A stretch of 64,000 nucleotides of DNA. It comes from JALORV01 sp963754065 (GTDB lineage: Bacteria; Pseudomonadota; Gammaproteobacteria; Burkholderiales; Burkholderiaceae_F). The notes under the pieces are model-generated. The model ran no database searches. It was not told the origin of the DNA and saw only the letters and a program-made list of their open reading frames with translations. This document shows, piece by piece, positions 51,005 to 60,382 of the stretch. Position numbers and translations under genes: made by a program. How positions within the stretch are numbered: the first letter of the stretch is position 1; each line of letters starts with the position of its first letter. Location of the stretch: positions 124,001 through 188,000 of the forward strand of contig CAVWFH010000004.1 in assembly GCA_963754065.1 (NCBI GenBank), read 5' to 3'.

Positions 51005-51634
51005 TCAGCGAAAGGTGCCGGACCCGTGCGGTGCCGCCATGAAGGCCGGCAGTTCCTCGGCGCGCTCTGAAAGTAGTTGCAGATTCGGGTGGTTTGCCGC
51101 CAGCACCAGCTCGGGCAGCGTCTGCTGCGTGAAGTGCCAAGCGACTGCTGTCGAGATACCCGCCTGATCGATCGTGCTGGTCGACATCGGGACCGGGCGC
51201 ACCCTCAGCTCACCTTCGAGCGCCTCATAGGCGGCCCGCAACTGCCCCGTGACCCGCGTGATCCACGGCTCGTGCCGCTTGTCTTCCGGCCGCAGACTGC
51301 GTTCGTAGATGATCTGCACGCTCTTTTCGCAGGCTGCCAACGCCAGACCGATTAGGCGAAGCGCATGCTGGCGAGCGGCGATGTTCGTCGCCATGAGGCT
51401 GCGCCGGGGAGCCGCGAGGGTTTCTGCGTACTCGAGGATCAGGGTCGAATCCATCAGCACTTCGCCGTCATCGCAGACGAGCGATGGCGCCTTCACGACG
51501 GGGTTGATCTTGCGGAACTCATCGAAGTTTCGGAAAACCGAGACCGACCGGTGCTCGAACTGCAGACCGAGCAGCTGCAGGGAAATCGCCACGCGGCGTA
51601 CGTAGGGTGAGTCAAGCATTCCGACGAGTATCAA
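51005..51634 (-). CDS. Glutathione S-transferase family protein
   Basis: This is a 209-residue GST: ILVGMLDSPYVRRVAISLQL, NPVVKAPSLVCDDGEVLMDS (cis-Pro and glutathione-binding) and a helical C-domain. I chose a TTG start at 51634 because it is preceded by GAGGAAAACCC and the fold starts right there; an ATG at 51679 is the alternative and would add 15 residues. Family activity is glutathione conjugation or reduction; the substrate is unknown. Confidence 0.78.
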   Translation of the reverse strand: MILVGMLDSPYVRRVAISLQLLGLQFEHRSVSVFRNFDEFRKINPVVKAPSLVCDDGEVLMDSTLILEYAETLAAPRRSLMATNIAARQHALRLIGLALAACEKSVQIIYERSLRPEDKRHEPWITRVTGQLRAAYEALEGELRVRPVPMSTSTIDQAGISTAVAWHFTQQTLPELVLAANHPNLQLLSERAEELPAFMAAPHGSGTFR

Positions 51635-51889
51635 GGGTTTTCCTCGGAGGTGATCGGTGAGCGCCATCGCTCGATTCATCGCAGTTGCCGACGGTAACCG
51701 CAGCGTGGGCGGCTGACAATCTCTGGAACGGCATAGCCTGCATCCGGGCTCTGCTCGCGCCTTCGCGGGATGCGCCCGTGCGCTCGCTGCGCACCCGATT
51801 GCCGTGACCCCTTCAGCTACCTAGACTGCGATCGTTGCACGCATGGCGTGTGACCTCAGAAAACAACGGGGACTAAACGGGAGACGCAC

Positions 51890-53155
51890 ATGAATCCGGT
51901 CTGGAAGGCCACTGCCATTGCGGTTGCATTGGCGGTCAGCGGCGTGGCAAACGTGCACGCTCAGCAGAACATCGAGAAGCTCAAGCAGATGAGAGCCTCG
52001 GGCACGGACGCGAACATTCCGTCCGTCCCGCAAACGGGCAAGAACGCCGATGCCCTGCGCGAGAACCTGAAGCGCGTGAAGCTGCCGCCCGGCTTCAAGA
52101 TTGAACTGTTCGCGATCGTCCCGGATGCGCGGCACATGGCGATCGCGCCCAGCACCAACATGTTGTTCGTTGGCACGCGCAAGACCGCGGTGTGGGCAGT
52201 GACCGATCGCAACAGCGACTACGTGGCCGACGAGGTCAAGCAGTTCGCTCCGTCGCTCAAGTTTCAGGTGCCCAATGGCGTGTGCTGGACCAAGGACGGC
52301 TTCCTGATCGTGGTCGAGCACAACCGCGTGCTCAACTTCCCTGCGGCCGAGTTCTTCTACGAAGGTCCGGATGTCGCTGTGATCGAGGTAGTGCCGCAGG
52401 GCAAGCTCATTCCGGAAGAGGAGGAGTCGTACAACCACCACGCGCGCACCTGTCGCGTCGGGCCCGATGGCATGCTGTACATCACGCTCGGCCAGCCGTT
52501 CAATGTGCAGCCCCGCGACAAGATCGCGCTGTTCAACAAGGTCGGAATCGGCGGAATCGTTCGCATGAATCCGTTCGACGGTAGCAAGCGCGAGGTCTAC
52601 GCCACCGGAATCCGCAACTCGGTCGGCATCGACATCAGCCCGAAGGACGGCTCGGTCTGGTTTACCGACAATCAGACCGACGGCATGGGCGACGACATCC
52701 CGGCCGGCGAGTTGAACCGCGCCACCAAGCCCGGCCAGTTCTTCGGGTATCCGTGGAAACAGGGCAAGACGCGCATTACCGAACATGGCTACGACAAGGA
52801 TCCGCTGCCGGCCAACATCACCGACCCGCAGGTCTACTTTGACGCGCACGCCGCCGATCTCGGACTGACGCACTACACCGGCAAGCAGTTCCCGGCGAAA
52901 TACCAGGGTGGCATCTTCTCGGCGCAGCACGGATCCTGGAACCGCACCACGCCGATCGGCGCACGCATCATGTTCACGTCGCTCAAGGCCGACGGCACGG
53001 CCGACAAGACGGAGGTGTTTGCCGACGGCTGGCTGGACAGCGCCACGGGAACCTATCGCGGGCGGCCGGTCGACGTCGCGGTGATGAAGGATGGTTCGTT
53101 GCTGGTGTCGGACGACTTCGCGGGCGCGATCTATCGCATCTCCTACCAGCCCTAG
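51890..53155 (+). CDS. PQQ-dependent sugar dehydrogenase family (sorbosone dehydrogenase-like), exported
   Basis: This is a 421-residue periplasmic beta-propeller with a signal peptide (TAIAVALAVSGVANVHA). It shows LPPGFKIELFAIVPDARHMA, NHHARTCRVGPDGMLYITLG and the C-terminal QHGSWNRTTPIGARIMF of the glucose/sorbosone dehydrogenase family. The expected reaction is PQQ-linked oxidation of a sugar aldehyde, with electrons passed to a cytochrome; a cytochrome c gene follows three bases downstream. No PQQ synthesis genes are in the window. Confidence 0.88.
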   Translation: MNPVWKATAIAVALAVSGVANVHAQQNIEKLKQMRASGTDANIPSVPQTGKNADALRENLKRVKLPPGFKIELFAIVPDARHMAIAPSTNMLFVGTRKTAVWAVTDRNSDYVADEVKQFAPSLKFQVPNGVCWTKDGFLIVVEHNRVLNFPAAEFFYEGPDVAVIEVVPQGKLIPEEEESYNHHARTCRVGPDGMLYITLGQPFNVQPRDKIALFNKVGIGGIVRMNPFDGSKREVYATGIRNSVGIDISPKDGSVWFTDNQTDGMGDDIPAGELNRATKPGQFFGYPWKQGKTRITEHGYDKDPLPANITDPQVYFDAHAADLGLTHYTGKQFPAKYQGGIFSAQHGSWNRTTPIGARIMFTSLKADGTADKTEVFADGWLDSATGTYRGRPVDVAVMKDGSLLVSDDFAGAIYRISYQP

Positions 53156-53158
53156 GTC

Positions 53159-53506
53159 GTGCGTTGTCTTACTCGAACCGCCGTCGCACTGCTTGCGACG
53201 GCGGTATCTGCAACGCTCGGCGTTGTGAGCGATACCGCCGCGCAGGACATCGCAGCCGGGCGGCGCAAGGCCGTCGCATGCCAGAACTGCCACGGCATGG
53301 ACGGTATCGCCAGGTTGCCGGATGCGCCACACCTTGCCGGCCAGCCTGCTCCGTTCCTGGTCCGATCGCTGCGCGCCTTTCGCTCCGGCGAGCGCAGCAA
53401 CGAAGTCATGACTATCGCTGCCAAGTCGCTGTCCGACGAAGATATCCGCGATCTGGCGGCGTACTACGCCGCGATACAGATTGAAGTGAAGTCAATTCCG
53501 CAGTAG
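53159..53506 (+). CDS. Cytochrome c, monoheme
   Basis: This is a 115-residue exported cytochrome with a signal peptide (TAVALLATAVSATLGVVS). The heme motif is CQNCHGMDG, and DAPHLAGQPAPFLVRSLRAF and the Met region with VMTIAAKSLSDEDIRDLAAYY are typical of the c4/c5-like group. It starts with GTG at 53159, three bases after the sorbosone dehydrogenase-like gene. It is the probable electron acceptor of that enzyme. Confidence 0.88.
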   Translation: MRCLTRTAVALLATAVSATLGVVSDTAAQDIAAGRRKAVACQNCHGMDGIARLPDAPHLAGQPAPFLVRSLRAFRSGERSNEVMTIAAKSLSDEDIRDLAAYYAAIQIEVKSIPQ

Positions 53507-53561
53507 CACGATGGTCTCGGCAGGTGTCGACCCGGGCAGGGACGCTGCAGACGGCTACGTC

Positions 53562-53587
53562 CAGCGGTGCAGGCCCCGGCACCGCTG
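53562..53587. terminator. Hairpin between convergent cytochrome c and phaB genes
   Basis: CAGCGGTGC and GCACCGCTG form a perfect nine-base stem around an eight-base loop. It sits in the gap between the convergent genes and could end transcription in both directions. There is no U-run, so Rho-independent function is uncertain. Confidence 0.4.
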
Positions 53588-53629
53588 CGACGATCGCACG
53601 CAGCTGCGTTCGCCGGGGCCGCGGCATCC

Positions 53630-54364
53630 CTACCCCATGTGCAGGCCGCCGTTGCAGGAGAAGTCGGCGCCGGTGGTGAATCCGGAATCCGGACCGGCCA
53701 GCCACGCGACGATCGAGCCGATCTCGTCGGGTGTGCCAAGCCGCTTGACCGGGATCGTCTCGACGATCTTCTCGAGAATGGCGGGCTTGATCGCCATGAC
53801 CATCTCGGTACCGATGTAGCCCGGGCTCACGGTGTTGACGGTCACGCCCTTGTTCGCCAGTTCCTGCGCAAGCGCCATCGTGAAGCCATGCATGCCGGCC
53901 TTGGCCGCCGAGTAGTTGGTCTGTCCGGCCTGGCCCTTCTCGCCGTTAACGGAGCTGATCTGGATGATCCGGCCCCAGCCCTTCTCGACCATGCCCGGCA
54001 CCACCTGCTTGGTGACGTTGAACATGCTGTTCAGGTTGGTATCGATGACCGCGTCCCAGTCCTCGCGCGTCATCTTCAGGAACATGCGGTCACGCGTGAT
54101 GCCGGCGTTGTTGACCAGCACGTCGACCTGGCCGTGTTCGGCAATCGCCTTCTGGAATGCCTCGGTCGTGCTGTTCCAGTCCCCGACGTTGCCGACCGAG
54201 GCATAGAACGTGTAGCCGAGCGCCTTCTGCTCACCCAACCACTTGTTGAAGTCGCGGGTCGGACCGCAGCCGGCGATGACCTTGAAGCCTTCCTTATGCA
54301 AGCGCTGGCAGATCGCCGTGCCGATACCGCCCATGCCGCCCGTTACGTACGCCACCTTTGCCAT
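53630..54364 (-). CDS. phaB: PhaB, acetoacetyl-CoA reductase
   Basis: This 244-residue short-chain dehydrogenase reduces acetoacetyl-CoA to (R)-3-hydroxybutyryl-CoA with NADPH. It has the cofactor motif TGGMGGIGTAI, NNAGITRDRMFLKM, the catalytic Ser in QISSVNGEKGQAGQ, YSAAKAG and the PhaB-typical C-terminus FTTGADFSCNGGLHMG. It is the last gene of phaC-phaA-phaB on the minus strand, 133 bases after phaA. Confidence 0.96.
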   Translation of the reverse strand: MAKVAYVTGGMGGIGTAICQRLHKEGFKVIAGCGPTRDFNKWLGEQKALGYTFYASVGNVGDWNSTTEAFQKAIAEHGQVDVLVNNAGITRDRMFLKMTREDWDAVIDTNLNSMFNVTKQVVPGMVEKGWGRIIQISSVNGEKGQAGQTNYSAAKAGMHGFTMALAQELANKGVTVNTVSPGYIGTEMVMAIKPAILEKIVETIPVKRLGTPDEIGSIVAWLAGPDSGFTTGADFSCNGGLHMG

Positions 54365-54497
54365 TGTTGTCTCCGCATGTTGTTAACTGCTGTTGTAGTC
54401 GGGCCGGACGCCGGGTCGGCCCGGGCCTGTCCCGCCAAAAATTGATTCGGCCGAGCGCACAGGCGATGCAACGCATCACACGTGCGCAGCCGACTGG

Positions 54498-55688
54498 CTA
54501 TCGCTCGACCGTGAGCGCGACACCCATTCCACCACCGATACAGAGTGCGGCGAGGCCCTTCTTCGCATCGCGGCGCTTCATCTCATGCAGCAAGGTGACC
54601 AGCACGCGCGCGCCGGACGCTCCGATCGGGTGGCCCAGCGCAATAGCGCCGCCGTTGACGTTGATCTTGTCCTTGTACGGTGCCTTGTCCCAGCCGAGAT
54701 CCTTGTTGACGGCGCAGGCTTGCGCCGCGAACGCCTCATTGAGTTCCATCAGGTCGAGTTGCTCTGCCTTCCAGCCGGATTTCTCAAGCGCTTTGCGCGA
54801 TGCGGACGCCGGGCCCATGCCCATCAGCGCCGGATCGACGCCGGTCGATGCGAAGCTGACGATGCGGGCCAGCGGCGTGAGACCGAGGGCCTTGGCTCTG
54901 TCGGCCGACATCACGAGCAGCGCGGCTGCGCCATCGTTGATGCCGGAAGCGTTGCCAGCGGTGACAGACCCCTGCTTGTCGAATGCGGGCTTCAGGCCCG
55001 CGAGCGCCTCGGCGTTCGACTTGCGGTTGATGAACTCGTCCGCATCGAAGATCACCGGATCGCCCTTGCGTTGCGGGATCGATACCGCAACGATCTCGTC
55101 CTTGAAGCGACCGGCGTCCTGCGCGGAAGCGGCCTTCGTCTGGGACGCGAGCGCAAGCGCGTCCTGCGCAGTGCGGTCCACGCCATGCGCCTTGGCGACG
55201 TTTTCCGCGGTGACACCCATGTGGTACTGGTTGTACACGTCCCACAGACCGTCGACGATCATGCTGTCGATGATCTTGGCGTCGCCCATGCGGAAGCCGT
55301 CGCGCGAGCCGAGCATCACGTGCGGCGAGGCACTCATGTTCTCCTGCCCCCCCGCAATGACGATCTGAGCGTCACCGTTGCGAATCGCCTGCGCCGCCAG
55401 CATCACGGCCTTCAGCCCAGAACCGCATACCTTGTTGATCGTCATCGCCGGAACGGTCACCGGTAGTCCCGCCTTCAGCGCGGCCTGGCGCGCCGGATTC
55501 TGGCCACTACCTGCGGTCAGCACCTGGCCCAGGATGACCTCGTCGACCTGGTCCGGTGCCACATTCGCGCGACGCAGGACCTCCTTGATGACGATGGCCC
55601 CCAGTTCCGGGGCGGAGACCTTGGCAAGCGCTCCGCCAAACCGGCCGATCGCAGTCCTTGCGGCCGCGACAATTACTGCTTCAGTCAT
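54498..55688 (-). CDS. phaA: PhaA, acetyl-CoA acetyltransferase (beta-ketothiolase)
   Basis: This 396-residue thiolase condenses two acetyl-CoA for PHB synthesis. Nucleophile Cys is in NKVCGSGLKAV, His in LGHPIGASGA and the second Cys in LCIGGGMG. The position between phaC and phaB fixes its role. It starts 68 bases after the phaC stop. Confidence 0.95.
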   Translation of the reverse strand: MTEAVIVAAARTAIGRFGGALAKVSAPELGAIVIKEVLRRANVAPDQVDEVILGQVLTAGSGQNPARQAALKAGLPVTVPAMTINKVCGSGLKAVMLAAQAIRNGDAQIVIAGGQENMSASPHVMLGSRDGFRMGDAKIIDSMIVDGLWDVYNQYHMGVTAENVAKAHGVDRTAQDALALASQTKAASAQDAGRFKDEIVAVSIPQRKGDPVIFDADEFINRKSNAEALAGLKPAFDKQGSVTAGNASGINDGAAALLVMSADRAKALGLTPLARIVSFASTGVDPALMGMGPASASRKALEKSGWKAEQLDLMELNEAFAAQACAVNKDLGWDKAPYKDKINVNGGAIALGHPIGASGARVLVTLLHEMKRRDAKKGLAALCIGGGMGVALTVER

Positions 55689-55756
55689 GACATGACTCCG
55701 ATGGAGTTGTGAAACGTGCGGAACCTGACCCAGCGCGTGCGGTTCGAGCTACAAGA

Positions 55757-57580
55757 CTATGCCTTTTCCTTGACGTAGCTGCCGGGCGCCGGCTCGATGG
55801 GCTTGAACTTCGCATTGCCATAGTGCCTGGGCGCTGGTTTCTGAGCCCCGGCATGACGAGACAGCCAGCGGCTCCAGTCCGGCCACCAGCTGCCCGGGTG
55901 TTCGATCGCGTCGTTGAACCAGGCCTCCGAGTTCGCCGGCAGCGTGTCATCGCCGCCGACCCAGTAGTTGCGCTTGTTCTTCGACGGCGGATTGATCGCT
56001 CCGGCAATGTGTCCGCTGGCACCGAGCACATAGCGCACGCCGCCTGCCTTGCCATCACCGGGGAGCGCGCGCGCCGAGGCATACGCCGCCTTCCACGGCA
56101 CGATGTGGTCTTCGCGTGCGGCGAAAACGTAGGTCGGCACGCGAATGCGACCGAGGTCGACCGCCTGACCGCAGGTGTGTAGCTTGTTGGGCACGCGCAG
56201 GTTGTTCTCGAGGTACATGTTGCGCAGGTACCAGGCGTACATCGGCCCTGGCAAGTTGGTGCCGTCGCCGTTCCAGTACAGCAGGTCGAACGCCGGCGGC
56301 GACTTGCCCTCGAGGTAGTTGCTGACGACGTAGCTCCAGACGAGATCGTTGGCACGAAGGCTCGAGAACGTGTTCGCCAGCTCGAGGCCCGGCATGATGC
56401 CGCCGCGCGCGAACTGCTGCTCGCGCAGCCGCACCTGGTTTTCGTCGATAAAGACATCGAGAACCCCGGCGTCCTCGAAGTCGAGCAGCGCGGTCAGCAT
56501 CGTCAGGCTGGTGATCGGCTTTTCGCCGCGCGCGTACAGCACCGCCAGCGCGTTCGCGATCAGCGTGCCGCCCACACAGTAGCCAAGCGCGTTGATCTGC
56601 CTGGCGCCGGAGATCTCCTGCGTGACATGGATCGCCTCGATCACGCCCTTCTCGAGATAGTCCTCCCACGTGACATGGGCTTCCGGCTTGTGCGGGTTCT
56701 TCCACGACACCACAAAGACCGTATGACCCTGCTCGACCGCGTAGCGTATGAACGAGTTCTCCGGCTGCAGGTCGAGGATGTAGAACTTGTTGATGCACGG
56801 CGGCACCAGCAGGAACGGGCGTTCGTACACCTTTTCCGTCAGCGGCTTGTACTGGATCAGCTGGAAGAGCTGACCCTGGTAGACGACGGCGCCCTCGCTG
56901 GTGGCGACGTTCTTGCCGACTTCAAACGCGGCTTCGTCGGTCTGGGTGATCTTGCCCTTGCCGATGTCCTTCAGCAGGTTGTCGAGCCCGGCCTTGAGGC
57001 TCTCGCCGCTGGTATCGAGCAGCGTCTGCTGCGCCTTCGGGTTCAACGCGAGGAAGTTTGCGGGTGATGCCGCATCGACCCACTGCGACACCGCGAACTT
57101 GACGCGCTTGCGCGTCTTCTTGTCGCCCTGCACGCTGTCGGCGAGACGGTTCATGAATTCCGAGTTGAGCAGGTAGGTGCGCGCGTAGAACGAGGCCAGC
57201 GAGTTCTTCTGCCACGTCGGGTCCGAGAAGCGCGGATCGGCAATCGGCGCCGTCGTCTTTTCCGGATGCGCGAAGAAGTCGTTCCACAGTCCGACGAGAC
57301 GCTGCACGTAATCCTGCTGCATCTCCATCAGGCGTTCCGGCACCAGCGGCATCTCCGTGGGCGCAGCCGGAGGCTGCAGCCAGGGCAGCGCGAAGTTGAA
57401 CGGCTCGATCGCGCCCAGTGCCTTCGTTGCGCCCGGGCGCGACGTTACCGATTCCGCGCCACGAGCCCGCGCCGGTGCTGCTTTCGTGCGGCTCTTGACG
57501 GCTGTCTTGCGCCCGCCTGCACTGCGTTGCGGCGCCCGTCCGGCTGCACGCACCGTACCGGAAGCCTTCGTCCTGGGCAT
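55757..57580 (-). CDS. phaC: PhaC, class I poly(3-hydroxyalkanoate) synthase
   Basis: This 607-residue polymerase builds PHB from (R)-3-hydroxybutyryl-CoA on granules. The lipase-like box is LGYCVGG with the catalytic Cys, followed by the Asp/His region REDHIVPW and LGASGHIAGAINPP. The C-terminal NYWVGG and W-rich segment are class I features. The N-terminal 60 residues are Arg/Ala/Lys-rich and variable. GGAGGAG precedes ATG 57580; the longer frame from 57658 is rejected. It is the first gene of phaCAB. Confidence 0.96.
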   Translation of the reverse strand: MPRTKASGTVRAAGRAPQRSAGGRKTAVKSRTKAAPARARGAESVTSRPGATKALGAIEPFNFALPWLQPPAAPTEMPLVPERLMEMQQDYVQRLVGLWNDFFAHPEKTTAPIADPRFSDPTWQKNSLASFYARTYLLNSEFMNRLADSVQGDKKTRKRVKFAVSQWVDAASPANFLALNPKAQQTLLDTSGESLKAGLDNLLKDIGKGKITQTDEAAFEVGKNVATSEGAVVYQGQLFQLIQYKPLTEKVYERPFLLVPPCINKFYILDLQPENSFIRYAVEQGHTVFVVSWKNPHKPEAHVTWEDYLEKGVIEAIHVTQEISGARQINALGYCVGGTLIANALAVLYARGEKPITSLTMLTALLDFEDAGVLDVFIDENQVRLREQQFARGGIMPGLELANTFSSLRANDLVWSYVVSNYLEGKSPPAFDLLYWNGDGTNLPGPMYAWYLRNMYLENNLRVPNKLHTCGQAVDLGRIRVPTYVFAAREDHIVPWKAAYASARALPGDGKAGGVRYVLGASGHIAGAINPPSKNKRNYWVGGDDTLPANSEAWFNDAIEHPGSWWPDWSRWLSRHAGAQKPAPRHYGNAKFKPIEPAPGSYVKEKA

Positions 57581-57709
57581 GTCTCCTCCGATTGCGTGGC
57601 CGATGGATCGATCGATCCTCGCGGCTCTGTGATCGTCTATCGATTCTCCACATCGCACCGAGCACGGTCAAACGGCGTCACGGCCTCCTTGACCTGCATC
57701 AGCGTACGG

Positions 57710-58501
57710 TCAAGGGTGCCGAGCAGCGACATCGGCCTCGAGCCAGATCAGCGCGGCATGCCGCCCCGTGACGTGATCCCGGCGATGGCTGTAGAAGCGG
57801 CCGACATCACAGGAGGTGCAGATCCCGCCACCGTAGACGGCGTCGACACGCTCCTGAGCCAGCGCGAGGCGGCCAAGCGCGAAGAGGTCGGCACGGTACT
57901 TTCCCTCCCCCTGATCGACGAAGGCGGTCGCCGCACCATCGAGCCGGGCGGTCATCGCATCGAGCACCTCGCGCCCGACTTCGAAGTGATCCGGCCCGAT
58001 GGCAGGACCGAGATAGGCAAGGAGGCGAGCCGCAGAGTCGCCCATCCTTTCGCGCATCGCCCGCACCGTCGCCTGGATCACCCCGGCCGCCAGTCCGCGC
58101 CACCCGGCATGCGCCACGCCGACGCAGCGACCCTGCTCATCGGCCAGCAGCACCGGCATGCAGTCGGCCATCAGCACGACCGCCACGGCACCCGGCCTAT
58201 TGACGATTGCGGCGTCTGCCTCGACCGAGCCAGTCACATCGGCCGCGTCAGCCACCCGCGCCCCATGGACCTGTTTCAGCCAGCTCGGTTCGGCAGGCAG
58301 CAGTCCGCGCAATCGTGTCCGATTCACCGTCACGGTCGCGGCCATATCCCCGGAGCCGTAGCCGAGGTTCATTCCGCCGGCGTCACCCCGACCCGCGAAA
58401 GGCGGTGCCGAGACCCCACCCATGCGCGTCGTGATCACGGCGCGAACGGCATGGGGCACGGGCCACTCGGGGACGATCCAGTCGGCAGGCATCGCCGTCA
58501 T
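57710..58501 (-). CDS. pgeF: PgeF, YfiH/laccase-domain protein
   Basis: This is a 263-residue protein of the YfiH/PgeF family. The metal/active-site residues appear as WLKQVHGARV, ADCMPVLLAD, GVAHAGWRGLAAGV and CTSCDVGRFYSHRRD. Known activities include purine nucleoside phosphorolysis and correction of misincorporated Ser in peptidoglycan precursors. ATG 58501 overlaps the rluD stop (ATGA), so it is coupled to rluD. Confidence 0.92.
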   Translation of the reverse strand: MTAMPADWIVPEWPVPHAVRAVITTRMGGVSAPPFAGRGDAGGMNLGYGSGDMAATVTVNRTRLRGLLPAEPSWLKQVHGARVADAADVTGSVEADAAIVNRPGAVAVVLMADCMPVLLADEQGRCVGVAHAGWRGLAAGVIQATVRAMRERMGDSAARLLAYLGPAIGPDHFEVGREVLDAMTARLDGAATAFVDQGEGKYRADLFALGRLALAQERVDAVYGGGICTSCDVGRFYSHRRDHVTGRHAALIWLEADVAARHP

Positions 58502-59565
58502 GCGGGCTCCGTCGCCGCTGGCCGGTCGATCGGACCCAGGCCGAGCGACAGCATCAGTCCGGCCAGGTCGGCTGGCGGCGCTCGGAACCAATGCATCGGC
58601 ACGCGCGTGGTCGGATGTTCGAGTCCCAGGTGGCAGGCATGCAGCGCCTGTCGTGCAAACGATCGCCAGGCGACCCCGGGCGCCGGTGACGGCAGGCGGC
58701 GCCGGTAGACCGGATCACCCAGCAGCGGATGGCCAAGGTACTCGAGATGCACGCGGATCTGGTGCGTGCGCCCGGTCTCGAGGCGACACGCGAGCCACGA
58801 CAGAGTCACACCGTCCGCCTGCACGCTGGCCAGGCGCGTGTAGTGCGTGCGCGCCGCACGCGCGTTCGCTGCATGACTGACGCGAAATCGCAGCGGATTA
58901 CGAGCATCGCGGCCGATCGGCGCATCGATGACTCCGCTGCGCCGGGGCTCGCCCAGCACGAGCGCCCAATACTCGCGTTGCACCGTGCGCGCCTGCAACT
59001 GGCGGACAAGATCCGTCTGGGCTGCCATCGTCCGCGCCACCACCATCAGTCCGGTCGTATCGGCGTCGAGGCGATGGACAATGCCCGCGCGCGGCACGGC
59101 GGCGAGTTCGGGCGCGTAGGCCAGCAGGCCGTTGAGCAACGTGCCCGACCAGTGGCCTGCGGCCGGATGCACGACCAGCCCGGCCGGCTTGTCGACGACC
59201 AGGATCGCGTCGTCCTCATGCACGATCGCCAGCGCCATGCGCTCCGGTGCGTAGGCCGCCGCGTCAGGAGCCGGCTGCGGCTCAAGCTCGACGAGGTCGC
59301 CGGCGTCCACGGCATGGCGCGGCCGAACTTGCGCACCGTTGACCCGCACGGCCCCGACCTCGATCCATTGCTTGAGCCGCGAGCGTGAGACTTCGGGCAT
59401 CCATTGGGCGAGGACCTTGTCCAGCCGCTCGCCCGCGTGCTCGCCATCGACGCTGAACTGTCGCAGCGGCTCGTCAGCCTCGGTGGCGTCGAAATCGGCA
59501 TCGAACGCCACACCGTCGCCGGGGCCGATCTGCGCAGCTGAAACGTATACTTCGCGGCTAGACAA
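58498..59565 (-). CDS. rluD: RluD, 23S rRNA pseudouridine synthase
   Basis: This is a 355-residue enzyme with an N-terminal S4 RNA-binding domain (GERLDKVLAQWMPEVSRSRL) and RluA-type catalytic motif GIVHRLDADTTGLMVVA, where the Asp is catalytic. Family members of this position modify helix 69 of 23S rRNA. It is divergent from bamD with 13 bases between starts, an arrangement common in betaproteobacteria. Confidence 0.93.
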   Translation of the reverse strand: MSSREVYVSAAQIGPGDGVAFDADFDATEADEPLRQFSVDGEHAGERLDKVLAQWMPEVSRSRLKQWIEVGAVRVNGAQVRPRHAVDAGDLVELEPQPAPDAAAYAPERMALAIVHEDDAILVVDKPAGLVVHPAAGHWSGTLLNGLLAYAPELAAVPRAGIVHRLDADTTGLMVVARTMAAQTDLVRQLQARTVQREYWALVLGEPRRSGVIDAPIGRDARNPLRFRVSHAANARAARTHYTRLASVQADGVTLSWLACRLETGRTHQIRVHLEYLGHPLLGDPVYRRRLPSPAPGVAWRSFARQALHACHLGLEHPTTRVPMHWFRAPPADLAGLMLSLGLGPIDRPAATEPA

Positions 59566-59578
59566 CGGACGTGCCCCG

Positions 59579-60382
59579 ATGATGGATGGAGTTCATTTCT
59601 GGACCGTCGCCCTGACGCGGCGGATGGCCATCGTACTTGCCGCGCTGATGCTCGGCGGGTGCAGCTGGCTCGGGATCGACTCGCTGTTCGAGAAGGACGC
59701 GACTGCGCGATGGGATGCCGACAAATTGTACGCGGAGGCCCGTGCGGAACTGTCGGCCGGCAACTGGGTAAAGGCACGCGAGTACTACCAGAAGCTCGAA
59801 TCGAGGTATCCGTTCGGCCGCCACGCACAGCAGGCGCTGATGGAGATCGCGTACACCTACTACAAGGAAGGCGAGACCGCCCAGGCCATCCAGACTGCCG
59901 ACCGCTTCATCCGCCAGTACCCGAACAACCCGCAGGTCGACTACATGTACTACCTGAAGGGGCTGGCCTCGTTCAACGAAGACGTCGGCTTCCTGAGCAA
60001 GCTCATGACGCAGGACATCTCGTCGCGGGACGCCAAAGGCGCGCGCGAGTCGTACGACGCATTTCGCGATCTGGTCACACGCTTTCCGGAAAGCCGTTAT
60101 GCGGAGGACGCGCGAGCTCGCATGCGCCACCTGATCAACGCGCTGGCGCAGGCCGAACTGAACGTTGCCAGCTTCTACTTCGAGCGCAAGGCTTATATCG
60201 CAGCCATCCAGCGGTCGCAGATCGTGATCCGCGATTTCCAGACCTCGCCGGTGGCCGAGGAGGCGCTGATCGTGATGGCGCGCTCCTACCAGGCGCTGGA
60301 ATTGCCCGATCTGCAGGCCGACGCCGAGCGCGTCCTCGCGCTGAATTTCCCCGACAGCCGCTACCTGCGCGGGCGGCGTTAG
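59579..60382 (+). CDS. bamD: BamD, outer-membrane assembly lipoprotein
   Basis: This is a 267-residue lipoprotein of the BAM complex. It has signal and lipobox (AIVLAALMLGGCSW), then five TPR-like repeats (YAEARAELSAGNWVKAREYY, YPFGRHAQQALMEIAYTYYK, YPNNPQVDYMYYLKGLA). I start at ATG 59579; ATG 59582 or 59624 are alternatives. It ends exactly where the convergent helicase gene ends (60382/60383). Confidence 0.95.
   Translation: MMDGVHFWTVALTRRMAIVLAALMLGGCSWLGIDSLFEKDATARWDADKLYAEARAELSAGNWVKAREYYQKLESRYPFGRHAQQALMEIAYTYYKEGETAQAIQTADRFIRQYPNNPQVDYMYYLKGLASFNEDVGFLSKLMTQDISSRDAKGARESYDAFRDLVTRFPESRYAEDARARMRHLINALAQAELNVASFYFERKAYIAAIQRSQIVIRDFQTSPVAEEALIVMARSYQALELPDLQADAERVLALNFPDSRYLRGRR

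Noticed and set aside
51821..53332. 503-codon minus-strand ORF opposite the sorbosone dehydrogenase-like gene
   Set aside because: It is a shadow frame covering a confident exported dehydrogenase and the start of a cytochrome gene.
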